Source: Echiichthys vipera
Taxonomy: Eukaryota > Chordata > Actinopteri > Perciformes > Trachinidae
NCBI GenBank assembly: GCA_963691815.1
Contig: OY829645.1
Span: 9,789,856-9,853,855 of the forward strand
Length of the DNA: 64,000 nucleotides
Direction of reading: 5' to 3'
A model generated the notes under the pieces. The model made no database searches, was not told where the DNA came from, and saw only the letters and a program-made list of their open reading frames with translations. The translations under genes were made by a program, and so were the position numbers. Of this stretch, positions 20,220 to 29,711 are shown in pieces; the stretch's first letter is position 1, and each line of letters starts with the position of its first letter.

Positions 20220-21065
20220 TTATTCATCTGTATTACGTGTTTGTTTTCTCAGCGCTCTACGTACTCTCTCTGAACACTCTGCTTCTGTGAAAGCTTTTCT
20301 TGATGCATGTAAAGCAGAGATGTGTTTTGCTACCCATTCACTTTTTGTTGTGCTCTCTAAAGCTGGGGGTTTATCAGTGAGCACAGAGGGCAGGTTGGGA
20401 TTTTGTCCAAAAATCAACCTATGAGGACTGTAGCCATGCACATTTTGCATGGTATTCTTTGCCATGAGGGCCCAGTCCATAGCAGTGCTCCAGTCACAAC
20501 CATTACTTTCCTTTACTTTCATTATGGTCTCAGTAAGCATTTGATTGTGTCACTCCAGAAGTCCATTACTCCATGGGCTGTAGGCAGCTGTTGTCTTAAC
20601 CTCAATGTTAAAGTTATCCGCCATATCTCTCACTTCATCATTGTTAAACTCTCCTCCGTTATCGCGTAATAGCTTCTGAGGTGGGCCATGCACACTTATC
20701 CAGTCATGTACAAAGGGTTTCACTATTTCTGAAGACTTCTTTGTGGTCAAAATGCTGCCTGCACTAAATCGTGTGAACTGATCAATGATGTGGAGATACC
20801 ACACACCTGGTATAAGTTCATGCAGATCTACAGCCACCATCTCATTGTACTGAGATGCCAGTGGTAGACCGACAGCAGGCTTGGGTGCAGTCTTACTGTA
20901 TCTTTGACATACATCACATTCACTTACAATTTTCTGCAGGATGCTGTGGCAGTGTGTATCGTTGTTTCCTGAGCTCCTTAGCAGCCACTGTAACCTGTCA
21001 GCAGAAGCATGACCAAACTGTTTGTGCGGTTTTAGCAGGGTTTTTTGTTTTGTCACTGAACTCAT
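20220..21065 (-). pseudogene. Copia integrase
   Basis: Frame 20550-21065 starts in the HHCC zinc-binding region (HKQFGHAS, CDVCQRY) and continues into the catalytic core: MVAVDLHELIPG (first Asp) and LLRDNGGEFNNDEV (second Asp), then TTAAYSPWSNGLLE with the catalytic Glu near the end. A stop or shift separates it from 20220-20540 (GCDWSTAMDWALMAKN, YSPHRLIFGQNPNLPS), the family's GYSP..L.FG block. Confidence 0.87.
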
Positions 21066-21202
21066 TTGCTCTGTGACTGTGAGGATTTCATCCTCACAGC
21101 TCCTTTTTTCAGACTATCCCTTTTCTTCTGATGAAGTTTAATTTCCTGCAGTTGTCAACACATGTTCATACTATTCACACTGAATACTATTGTTTTTGTT
21201 GT

Positions 21203-21850
21203 TCATACACAGTAATGACCAGAGCTTGTAAAGTCAAGTCTTACAGGTTTGTTGAACATCACTGCCCTGTCATTTTCCATATCAAGTATTGTCCCTGCTC
21301 TTTTCATTGAGTCCTTACTTAAAAGTAATGGAATGTCAGCTGGGACGAAATCAGTTTCAATGTAACATCCAGTCTCTACGATTTTTGCAGGAATTTTTAA
21401 CTTTTTTGTGGAATGTATCACTTTTCCATCCCCAAATCCGAAGGGTCTTTGACTGTGTGTCTCTGTTTTCTTTATCTCATTTAACTCTCTCTCGCTTAGC
21501 TTAGTGATGTAGCTATCCAGCCATTGTTGACCACACACCGTCCGTGTGCATGCAGTGTCAATAATAGCTGAACCAAAACACTCTGTCACAAAGATTTCTG
21601 CTGCAGAAGGTAACTCTTTTGTGTACAGAGTGATATTGCACTCCTTAACTTGACCATTTACACGGTCCTCGGTTAACTTGACTTGCTCACTTTTATGTGG
21701 ACAGTCCTTGGCCCAGTGAAATGTGGACTGACACACAGCACACTTTGATCTGCTGCCATACCTGTCCAGTGGGTTTGTGCCAGGCAACGACGCTCTCTGC
21801 TCTCTCTCAGCCGGATTACCGCCAAATATCCTCTTCAGTGCCGACTTCAT
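21203..21850 (-). pseudogene. Copia nucleocapsid and protease
   Basis: 215 codons. The zinc knuckle CAVCQSTFHWAKDCP (C-x2-C-x4-H-x4-C) is near residue 37. The aspartic protease follows with SAIIDTACTRTVCG, the D-T-A position corresponding to the DSG/DTG catalytic triplet. It runs to a stop at 21203 and the integrase frame starts later. It is joined to gag by a stop near 21887. Confidence 0.82.
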
Positions 21851-21886
21851 TGATGCAAAAGTAAGATCTGTGCATGCTGTAAGGGC

Positions 21887-22266
21887 TTACTGTCGGTCTT
21901 TTGTGTCCAAACATGCAGTATCCAATTGTTCAAAGTCTATGATGTAGTCCGCCATGGAGGTACTGCCGTCTCTCTTAACCCGGTCGAAGCTTGAATATGC
22001 GTCATATGTTCGGCCTTTTTCTTCTTTAAGAAACAAACTGTCAAGTTTGTCTAACAAAGTCTTCATACCGGTATCTTTATACAAGTCATCTGCCGGTATC
22101 TCCATCCCCATTTCCCTTGCTCTCCCGGACACAGCAAAACAACTGCAAGCGCTTGCTTGTCTTTGTCAAGCTCCGTGACTCTGGTCCAAATAGCAACTTC
22201 ATTCTTCCAACTTTCATACAGCTTTCCCTCGTCGAAGCCGGGAGGTACTTTGTAGTTACTAACCAT
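21887..22266 (-). pseudogene. Copia gag
   Basis: Starts MVSNYKVPPGFDEGKLYESW near the primer site and reads NEVAIWTRVTELDKDKQALA. It then shifts frame near 22130 into GRAREMGMEIPADD and LLDKLDSLFLKEEKGRTYDA, ending ADYIIDFEQLDTACLDTKDR and a stop. The usual segment between DFEQ and DTACL appears to be deleted. This is the copia-type (UBN2-like) gag fold by resemblance. Confidence 0.8.
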
Positions 22267-22278
22267 CCTCTGCTACCA
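22261..22278 (-). promoter_or_regulatory. Copia primer-binding site, initiator tRNA-Met
   Basis: The plus strand AACCATCCTCTGCTACCA equals the 3' 18 nt of vertebrate initiator tRNA-Met with CCA, as I recall it. It lies one base inside the 5' LTR. Full 3'-end complementarity is notable because Drosophila copia uses an internal tRNA fragment. Confidence 0.85.
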
Positions 22279-22279
22279 A

Positions 22280-22500
22280 TGTTAAACGAAAAGAATACAA
22301 ACTTTTACTGCGGCTCAACACCAACTTTATTCGCCATCTTGGCCCGTTCCCAACTACCACAACAACCGTCTTTTTAACCCCCACATTCGGTCCCTTCACA
22401 ATGAAGGTTCCTTTACAATGAACGTTATCTATTCCATACAGGTTGATATTTGTCTAACTGAATATATTAGAACAGTGCAACAGTACACAGTAAGTTAACA
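22280..22500 (-). repeat. Copia 5' LTR
   Basis: 221 bp, partner of 18292-18512, followed by the right GAAAG duplication at 22501-22505. Confidence 0.9.
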
Positions 22501-22589
22501 GAAAGAATGTTTGTTGCTAGCGCAAAGGGGGATGGGCTTTGCGTCTGGTTCCCTTGCTCACTGGTAAGGCAAATAGTGCATATATGCTG

Positions 22590-22915
22590 ATGAACTATGA
22601 CATGGTCAACGCTGCAATTTTGGCAAAATATGAAATCACACTTGATACTTACCGGAGACGATTCAGGTACCTGAAAATTGAGCCTGATGAGACTTGACAG
22701 GAACTGTATGTTCACCTGAAAGATCTGTACTCCAAATGGTTCAAGCCTGAAAAATCCAAGGTGAAACAAATATCAGAGACTATTATCCTTGAGCAGTTCC
22801 TGAGAATGGTCCATCCGGAGCTGGACATCTAGATCAGAGAGCATGACCCCAAGACAGCAGAGAAAGCAGCACACCTGGCAGGGGTCTTCACATCAGCCAG
22901 GAGAGGGAGCCAGAA
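22590..22915 (+). pseudogene. SCAN-like gag fragment, probably of a Gmr1-type Ty3/gypsy element
   Basis: The frame from ATG at 22590 reads MNYDMVNAAILAKYEITLDT, YRRRFRYLKIEP, QELYVHLKDLYSKWFKPEKS, IILEQFLRMVHPELDI and HDPKTAEKAAHLAGVFTSAR. This is the helix order and spacing of the SCAN domain, which is related to the gag capsid of Gmr1-like gypsy elements. Two in-frame stops break it (TGA 22695-22697, TAG 22830-22832). No zinc fingers follow, so a retroelement gag is more likely than a SCAN-zinc-finger host gene. The copia at 18292-22500 cut its upstream region. Confidence 0.75.
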
Positions 22916-24000
22916 TGCCACCTTCGATTGGGAGAACCACCAAGTGTATACACGTAAGTGCACTGGGGGTGAACGGGGGTCTGTTCAGCCACAAGGTAGA
23001 GGTTTTCCTGTTAAAAGGCAGTTCACCATGGGAAAAGTCGAGTGAGGATAGGTCAAGAATCAAGCATGTTTATTCCACAGCTTTAGTATATTTGACAGTA
23101 GGAGTCTTTTGTCTATAGCATTAGCTTCAACATTGCCATATCCAGTTATTCTTTGTAATGATGTTCCCACACTTTTTTACCTTATGCACCAGCCATTTTG
23201 TAAGTCTGAAATAAGCAGTGGTAAGGTGCAGACTCAGAGCCACCTAGTGAAGTTGAACCAGTCACACTACCAATAAAACCATGCCATGTCACCACAAGAG
23301 CGCAAGTGTGCAGAGGAAGTACTCAGAGAGTTACCTTTCTTTGGGGGAGACTGTGAGCCAGGGCCAGTAAACCCGCCCATATCCACCCAAATTACCTGGA
23401 CTGCTCAGGCTTGACTTTCCCCCAGATGTAGGCACATTGCAGAGACAGGACTCTACATTGAAGCAGTGGTTTGAAAAGTTTGGGCATAATACTCTGTCTA
23501 AATAATAATAAGCTGTCAAAATGATGCCAACTATGTTGTGAGAGAGGGTCATCTGTATCAACTTAAGGGAAAGTCTGAGGCGTTAGCACTGCCGTAACAA
23601 TTTAGACTCAAAATTATGGAGTTAGGTCATGTCTGTCTCCAGCCGCTTAAGGGTGATTCTAACAGTTTCATATTATTTTATGTGACGAATAAACTGATTG
23701 ATATTGATATCTAATGGAAATGATAGCTCAAATAACAAAATATGACCTAAATTGTGAAGGAAATTGTTGACTGTACGGTATATATGATGCTACAACCAGA
23801 AGCTAGCTAACTTACCGTAGCACGAATCAGTCCATCCATTCATTTAAATGTGAGTGGCGTGTTTACGCCGCAGTGAGGACCATAGGTGATGCTGTAATAA
23901 ATGCATCAGCCTACGGCAAAAATGTTAAACAGAATCAACTTCTTGAGACATGCCGGACTATTGCGTCATTGGCCAGTTAATTGGATAGCCTTGAATCCAT
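22916..24000. other. No recognisable gene
   Basis: May include the tail of the SCAN-gag element to about 23040. The rest has short overlapping frames only. No terminal repeats seen. Confidence 0.45.
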
Positions 24001-24013
24001 GAATAGAACACTC

Positions 24014-24435
24014 ACAGACACACACACACACACACACAGACACAAACACACGTATGAATAGAGCCATTCACCAAGCCTATAGGGAAGGTTAGCTGGTAGG
24101 ACAATGTTAATATCATCTTCTCCTCTCTTTATATTTGTTACATCTCTTATCCAGCAGGTTCACCAGACCCTTGAAAAAAGTCTAACCTCAGCATGAACCC
24201 ACATTCCACCTCAGATATGACAGCTTACACTTCCCTATAATCTCTCTGTACTGCTGTTGCTCTGACACACGCACACACACACACACACACACACGCACAC
24301 ACACACACACACACACACGCACAGGCACAGACACACACACATCTCAGTCCCTCATCTTGACACTTGCATGCACAGGAAAGTTTGCAACTTCTCTCTTCCT
24401 TTCTCACTCTTTCTCCGTCACACAAACACACATAC

Positions 24436-24468
<33 letters not shown>

Positions 24469-24485
24469 CACACACACACACACAC
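24014..24485. repeat. Cluster of CA microsatellites
   Basis: (CA)n runs at about 24014-24052, 24264-24345 and 24418-24485, with TACA and CGCA interruptions. They explain the Cys/Val-rich frames on the minus strand and His/Thr-rich frames on the plus strand. Confidence 0.9.
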
Positions 24486-24739
24486 GGGAGAGCTCAACTT
24501 TGAGGGGAGACAGCGGGAAGGGGTAGGGAGGAGAAGATGGTACAGGGAAGCAGATACAAAAAGAAGATGATTTTGATTGCAACATTTGATTGTTATTTTG
24601 GGTATTCTGATTTTGCAAAAGAACAATTACCTATGAAAGATACATACTTTGGGTAAGTATTGTTTATTTGTCCTAAAACATTTTGTACATTAAACTGTTG
24701 AATAAGCTTTACTACACTAATTAGGTCTACATTTAACTA
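24486..24739. other. No gene seen
   Basis: Purine-rich then AT-rich spacer between the microsatellites and a possible hAT end. Confidence 0.4.
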
Positions 24740-26330
24740 GGGGTGTCCCTGACTAAAAATTATAGTTGACTAATCGTCGAATCAGTTGTTTTTTTTTGCT
24801 CAAGAAAAATTCTCTGATCCGGGGTGGCAATTCATAGACATGAAGCAGACAGCAGCAAGTGCATGCGAGACCAGCGCTACGCGGTCACGCGTATAAGTTG
24901 TGTGATATCTGATTTCTAATTGACAATAGCTTACGTATATTTAGAACTGTAGTTTCGCTTTTACAGCGCTGTGTCAGACTGTGTCGGATTGAGTGTCTAT
25001 AATGAAAAACAACAAATGGGCAAATATTCAAATTAAATGATGCTGATGATTAAACAGAAACAGACTGTTGTATTTCTGATGCCAAGATAGATTTAAAACC
25101 CAGCCAAGATTCGCTCTGATGGTGCCGGATCCTGGATAGTACAACTTAGTCTGCGAGGGGGAGGGGGTTATTCCCACACACTAAGGAGATAGATTAAAAG
25201 CACATGAGTTATTTTCACATTTTTAGCAACAGTATTTATTAATAGGCTTATATTTATACCCAAATAGGCTATTTATCATGGTCTATTGGGAGAAACCAAG
25301 CATCTATATGTAAAATAAGACATTCAGCACCAGTGACGTGTAGTGAGAGTTGGGGTTGGGGAGGCACAAGTCAGATTTATAAACATACAGTAGGATGCCA
25401 ATAGGATAGGATGAGAGAATAGGAGAGAATAGGAGTGAATAGGATGCTGAAAACCATTTTAAAACACCAGTACCACTGTATATTGCAGTATATCTTACCT
25501 TTACTGACTGAAAGTCCAGCTTTGAAAAATGTCTAGAAATCAAATCCTCCATTTTCAGGGCGAGAAATGACAGCCTGTCGCTAAGCTCTACAGCGTCGCA
25601 CAGCACACTGTGTTTACTTTTTGCACACAGGTTAGAGTGACCTGGCTGGTGGCTATCAGGCTGCTCACTATCGCCGCCTTCATTGAGGCAGAGGTACTGC
25701 CTGCCTCAAGGCAGCATTTTCCCTGTGGATTTATATTGTATCAATAAGATGTAAATATTACACACATACGTAAAATACATTACTGAACACCATGGGAAAG
25801 AAGACGTATACTTTTATTACAAAAAAGTGTCCTCAACCATCATATTGGAAACATACACAGAAATGGGAACAAGCACGCGCCTTTTGCACGCGCTCAATCC
25901 AGTTTGTGAGTGATTGCGCAATCTTGAGGGAGGCACGGCTGTCCGTGCCTCACCTCTCATCTCCGAAGATTAAATTAATTAAGATCCACACCAAAATCAT
26001 AGTCCAGAGGACAAATATTAATACTTGTGTTGTTTTATTATTTAGTTTCTTTTTCCTCTCATGATGACAGGTGAGGCACAGCCTCACCTGCCTCCCCTGA
26101 CTGCACGTCACTGTTCAGCACCCCCAGAGCCAGAATGAGAATGGAATAATTAATTGTTTCATAACCCCATTTTGCGCATTTTGAATAAGTCGACTATGCG
26201 GAGGAGGAGGCTGTCATCAATAGATCACCAAAGTGGACACAAGTCCTTGACAGCGCTGAGCTGACGTCTGTGTGAATGAGAAAGCTGGCAGAATGGTGCC
26301 AGAAAAGAGTAGTAAATAAGGTGCACTTTA
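24740..26330 (+). mobile_element. Possible hAT remnant hosting a MITE
   Basis: The left edge GGGGTGTCCCTGACTAAAAA resembles hAT termini, and 26290-26310 reads MVPEKSSK, like the start of a BED-hAT transposase. No matching right terminus is found and the frame stops at once. A separate MITE with clean ends sits at 25331-26113. Confidence 0.35.
25331..26113. mobile_element. hAT-type MITE with 8-bp duplication
   Basis: The ends CAGTGACGTG and CACGTCACTG are perfect 10-bp inverted repeats. TTCAGCAC occurs exactly at 25323-25330 and 26114-26121 as the target duplication. 783 bp. Inner subterminal pieces such as GAGGCACAAG and GAGGCACAGCCTCACC are also partly inverted. No transposase is encoded; the 90-codon plus frame at 25792 has no known motif. 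Confidence 0.88.
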
Positions 26331-26359
26331 TTGGCCTGCATGTGCATGGCGCGTGTGCA

Positions 26360-26715
26360 TGTGATTGAGGCTATAGGCCTAGTCTGCTGTGGGGATAATA
26401 CTGTTCCTTTTACTCTGAGCTTATATCGTCTCCATCTGAGTCATTCATGTCTCATCAATGTTGCAAATTCAACTACTTCCCCGGAGTTGTTTGTGCTCGT
26501 CTCGCAGGTCTCTGATGATGGCGGTGGTGCCTGCTGCCGTGGTCCTGCATAACGCTTCCTGCTGCTACGATTACTATTACTCATATCATTTGTTTTATAA
26601 ATTCTAAAAATTTGTAGCCATAAAAATATCATCAGTAATATATCTCATTGTATCACAGCTGTTATTACCACCACTTATCACTGATCATATTTAGCACCAT
26701 AATTATCATTGTCAT
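26360..26715 (+). mobile_element. L2-type LINE 3' UTR, part 1, split by the BEL element
   Basis: Reverse complement of the repeat at 59150-59890 (shared pieces include TCTGAGC...CTCATCAATG and GGTGCCTGCTGCCGTGGTCC). It continues at 32921 after the BEL insertion, with GTCAT duplicated at the joint. Non-coding. Confidence 0.75.
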
Positions 26716-26741
26716 TGTAAGAGCCATTTTTTGGTTATATG
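26716..26741 (+). repeat. BEL 5' LTR, truncated
   Basis: About 26 bp matching the first bases of the 3' LTR at 28355, with two fewer T. Similarity then stops and internal pol sequence begins, so the rest of the LTR and gag are deleted. Confidence 0.7.
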
Positions 26742-26767
26742 CCAGCTTCTTCAAGGCCCAAACCTGA

Positions 26768-27547
26768 GAGCTTAAATTGGTTCAAATTTCCCGCGCACAA
26801 AACAATGACTCACGAGCAATGTATTGGATTTCACAAGCACAGATGTTAACCATCGCGAGCAGATTTGAATCTGTTTAGCTCAACAGGGTCTACTCTCACT
26901 CGCGGGAGAAGCAGCTCTGCTGCTCAAGGGTTATGTCTGTGCTCGTGGTGCAGATTATACACTTGCCAGAAAAGCAGCTTCCACTCGCTCACGGAGTGCT
27001 TTCTACGCTTGCGGAGAAAGATTTTGACACTTTGGGGGCGGAGCCACTGGACTTTGATTGACAGCTCTCAAGCAGCCCAGGGTTGCATGGTCTCATGGAG
27101 TATAAAATTTTTTTACAAATTTTTGTAACTTTGGGCATCCGTACCGTAGGTTCAGGAATAGATGTGCAACAGATTCAATGCTCAGCTGGCTTGACCACAG
27201 TAGTCTCTTGCTGGTATCCTAAAGGTGAAACTCAACAACCTGGTAAGCCCCGGGCTGTCAATCAAAGTCATGTGGCTCCGCCCCCAATGTGTCAAAGTCT
27301 TTCTCTGCGGGCGTAGAAAGCACTCAACAAGCGAGCTGAAGCTGCTTCTCTCGCGAGTGTATAATCTGCAACATGAGCGCAGAAATAATCATCAAGAATA
27401 AGAGCAGATCCTGTTGAGCTCAAAGCTCAAGCTCAGGGATTTAAATCTGTGCTCGATGGTTAATATCTGTGCTTGTGAAATCAAATTCAGCGCTCGTGCG
27501 TCATTGTTTTATGCCCTGGAATTTTGAACCAATTTAAGCTCCATACG
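26768..27547. mobile_element. Foldback DNA element, about 330-bp inverted arms
   Basis: The left arm from AGCTTAAATTGGTTCAAA and the right arm ending TTTGAACCAATTTAAGCT (one base off) are inverted copies over roughly 330 bp, including GGGGGCGGAGCCACTGGAC against its complement near 27270. A 7-bp AACCTGA flanks it (26761-26767, 27548-27554). The outermost few bases of the arms do not match. No gene inside. The superfamily is not assigned; the duplication length would suit a MuDR- or hAT-like element. Confidence 0.8.
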
Positions 27548-27910
27548 AACCTGACCAGTTTGCTGCTAGGAGTTCTCGTCAGATTCAGGCAGGAGGCAGG
27601 AGCCAGTAGTGTTCATTGGAGAGCTTCAGGCAAGAGGCAGGGGCAAGTAGCATTCATGGGAGACATTCAGTCTATGTTCTACCAGGTTAAAGTGGCTGAA
27701 GAGGACAAATACTTCCTTCGCTTCTCATGGTGGCCAGATGGTAACCTGAGCAAGGAGATTTTGGAGTATAGGATGTCAGTTCATTTGTTTGATGCCGTCT
27801 CATCTCCAAGTTGTGCCAGTTATGCACTTCGGAAGACAGCAGAGGACAATCAAGCTCACTTTTTATCAGAAGTGGTGAAAACAGTCATGCAAACTTTTTT
27901 ACGTTGGTGA
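27548..27910 (+). pseudogene. BEL/Pao reverse transcriptase fragment
   Basis: Reads NLTSLLLGVLVRFRQEAG, then VAFMGDIQSMFYQVKVAEED (motif A with the catalytic Asp), FLRFSWWPDGNL, YRMSVHLFDAVSSPSCASYA (motif B) and ALRKTAEDNQAHF, typical of BEL/Pao RT. A short imperfect duplication (RQEAGASSVHWRASGKRQGQ) precedes motif A. The frame ends before motif C, where a deletion joins it to the integrase tail. Confidence 0.83.
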
Positions 27911-28195
27911 GTTCAATAAATCGCCGATTTGTTCTGGAAAAGATGGAGTACTTAGCTTTGCTCCAAGAACAGCAAAAATGGAATAAAAAAAGGGATTAGG
28001 AATTTTGTTACTGGAGACATTGTTGTTGTGATGGATTATGCTGCTCCTCGTGGATCCCGGCCTCTTGGCAGATTTTTGGAAACCTTCCCCGACAAGAAAG
28101 GTCTGGTACGCTCTGTGCATCTCCAGACGAAGACAAACATCTTGGAAAGACCTGTCACGAAGCTATGTCTACTACAGGAAGCTGCAAGTTGTTAA
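27911..28195 (+). pseudogene. BEL/Pao integrase C-terminal (DUF5641-like) domain
   Basis: Reads EYLALLQEQQKWNKKR, a shift, then RNFVTGDIVVVMDYAAPRGS, PLGRFLETFPDKKGLVRSVH and TNILERPVTKLCLL, ending in TAA at 28193-28195. This is the conserved C-terminal block of BEL/Pao polyproteins. It is joined almost directly to the RT fragment, so about 2.5 kb of pol must be missing. Confidence 0.82.
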
Positions 28196-28343
28196 TGTTG
28201 ACTTTATTGTGACATCTGAGTGAAACTAGGTCATTGATACACAATATTGTGTATTGTTTGGTACATTGTCTTTGTGTTATTCGGATAATGGCTCTGTAAT
28301 TTAATGTTGAAGGTAAATGTGATGTCGGCTGCCATTTACAATT

Positions 28344-28354
28344 AGGGGCCGGCG
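28344..28354 (+). promoter_or_regulatory. BEL polypurine tract
   Basis: AGGGGCCGGCG lies directly before the TG of the 3' LTR. Confidence 0.55.
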
Positions 28355-28664
28355 TGTAAGAGCCATTTTTTTTGGTTATATGTGTATTTGTGTTTGTTTT
28401 TTTTTTGTTTTTTTTCCTGGAGGCCACAGTAGGTGATGCTCAGCAGTGTGGGGTGTAGGAAGTGTTAAATACAGCCACATGTGATTACTCAGCAGATGTG
28501 CTGCTGACGGGAGAAAGCAAATCGTTTTTTGACCGTTGGCGTTAGTGTCGTCGTCGACGTCATTGTGTTCATTGTTGCCATTTGTTTAAGTGTTGTGGCA
28601 AATATGTAAGCCCTTTTGTGTTGTTTGTAAGGGTACAGTTTTGTCAAGAGCGCAAGTTTGTAAA
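28355..28664 (+). repeat. BEL 3' LTR, left part
   Basis: Starts TGTAAGAGCC and runs to about 28664, where the 3' end of a minus-strand LINE begins. The LTR resumes near 32700 and ends ACTACA at 32915. Contains a T-rich run (28398-28418). Confidence 0.7.
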
Positions 28665-29429
28665 TATCAAATCAACCTTTATTTATATGGCGCTTTTCAT
28701 ACAGAAAAGTATCGCAAAGTGCCTCACAGAGATGTACAGAAAAAGAGAAACATCAAATAAAATCAGGAGAAGAAAGTTAAAAGAACCCAACCCTCCCACA
28801 ATCATGCACAGAGACATACACAAATGTATATACGTTCATTCACACATTCACATGAACACACACAGCCACGCTGACACACAGACACAAACACTCACACCTA
28901 CACAAACACTAGCTGTCACTACAGAGACATGGCCGGGGAGCGAGACCTGAGGTACAGAGGAGTCTAGAGAAAGCTGCCTTTGGGGGGCTGACCACACCGG
29001 GAGAGGTCCCAGTCCAAGGTAACAGGGAGCACCGCCACAGAGACCACCCCAACCCAGGCAGACAGGAGCCTCCGCACCAAAGTGCAGAGCCCTCTAGCTG
29101 CCCGGGCCGGAACTGTCCACGGGACAGCATCCCCCGCGGCCAGACCAGGGACAACTCCCAAACTCGCAGGCCCCCTGAGGAAACACTGGAGATTAAAAAC
29201 TGTTGCCTAAAACAGTAAAGGGTTAAAATATGGAGGCTAAAAACATGAGGGACTAAAACATAAAAGCATAAAAGCATAGAGGCTAAAACATGAAATAGAA
29301 AATAAAAGCATAGGAGCAAAAGACATGAGGCCATAAAAATAAATAAAAGCATGAAGGCTAAAACACAGAGATTAAAACAGTAAAAAAGGATAAAAAGTGC
29401 TCTGATTAGCACTGCCTAAAAGAAATCAA
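28665..29429 (-). other. LINE 3' UTR
   Basis: Non-coding, with repeated CATGAGG/TAAAACAT-type blocks at 29210-29380 and a CA-rich stretch at 28855-28915 (plus). Ends in the AAAGCGCCATATAAATAAAG signature of L2-like LINEs. Confidence 0.6.
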
Positions 29430-29711
29430 TTAACTAAAAGCCTGGTTAAAAAGATGGGTCTTAAGCCTCTTTTTAAAGACCTCAGCAGTCTCCGTGACCC
29501 TGAGGCTCTCCGGCACGCTGTTCCACAGTCGGGGCCCGTAACAACTGAAAGCCGCCTCCCCATGCTTTTTTGAACTTACCTGTTGTATGGTTAAAAGGCC
29601 GGTGCCGGAAGACCTCAGGGCCCACGGCGGCCGATAAGGTAAAAGCAAATCAGATAGGTAAGAGGGCCCAAGAGCGTTAAGACACTTAAAAACTAGTACT
29701 GAAGAGAGCAA
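29430..29711 (-). pseudogene. LINE ORF2 C-terminal region
   Basis: 93 codons: LVFKCLNALGPSYLSDLLLP, then AAFSCYGPRLWNSVPESLRV, then FKKRLKTHLFNQAFS and a stop. This conserved tail follows the RT in L2/CR1 LINEs. It is directly adjacent to the RT start (29712-29880), showing the deletion. Confidence 0.8.

Larger units (their letters stand above)
18292..22500 (-). mobile_element. Ty1/copia retrotransposon with both LTRs
   Basis: Two 221-bp LTRs (18292-18512, 22280-22500) begin TGTTAA and end TTAACA. They are flanked by a 5-bp GAAAG duplication (18287-18291, 22501-22505), with a tRNA-iMet primer site at 22261-22278 and a purine tract at 18514-18528. Total 4209 bp on the minus strand in copia order: gag, protease, integrase, RT/RNase H. 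The LTRs differ at about 10 of 221 positions, so it is older than the ERV. Stops and frameshifts inactivate it. Confidence 0.93.

Noticed and set aside
22590..22915. SCAN-zinc-finger transcription factor
   Set aside because: Two in-frame stops and no zinc fingers downstream; a retroelement gag explains it better.
24225..24626. Cys/Val-rich 133-codon minus-strand frame
   Set aside because: Translation of (CA)n microsatellites; no conserved domain.
28909..29412. 167-codon hydrophobic minus frame
   Set aside because: Lies in the A/T-rich 3' UTR of a LINE; hydrophobicity comes from T-rich sense sequence.
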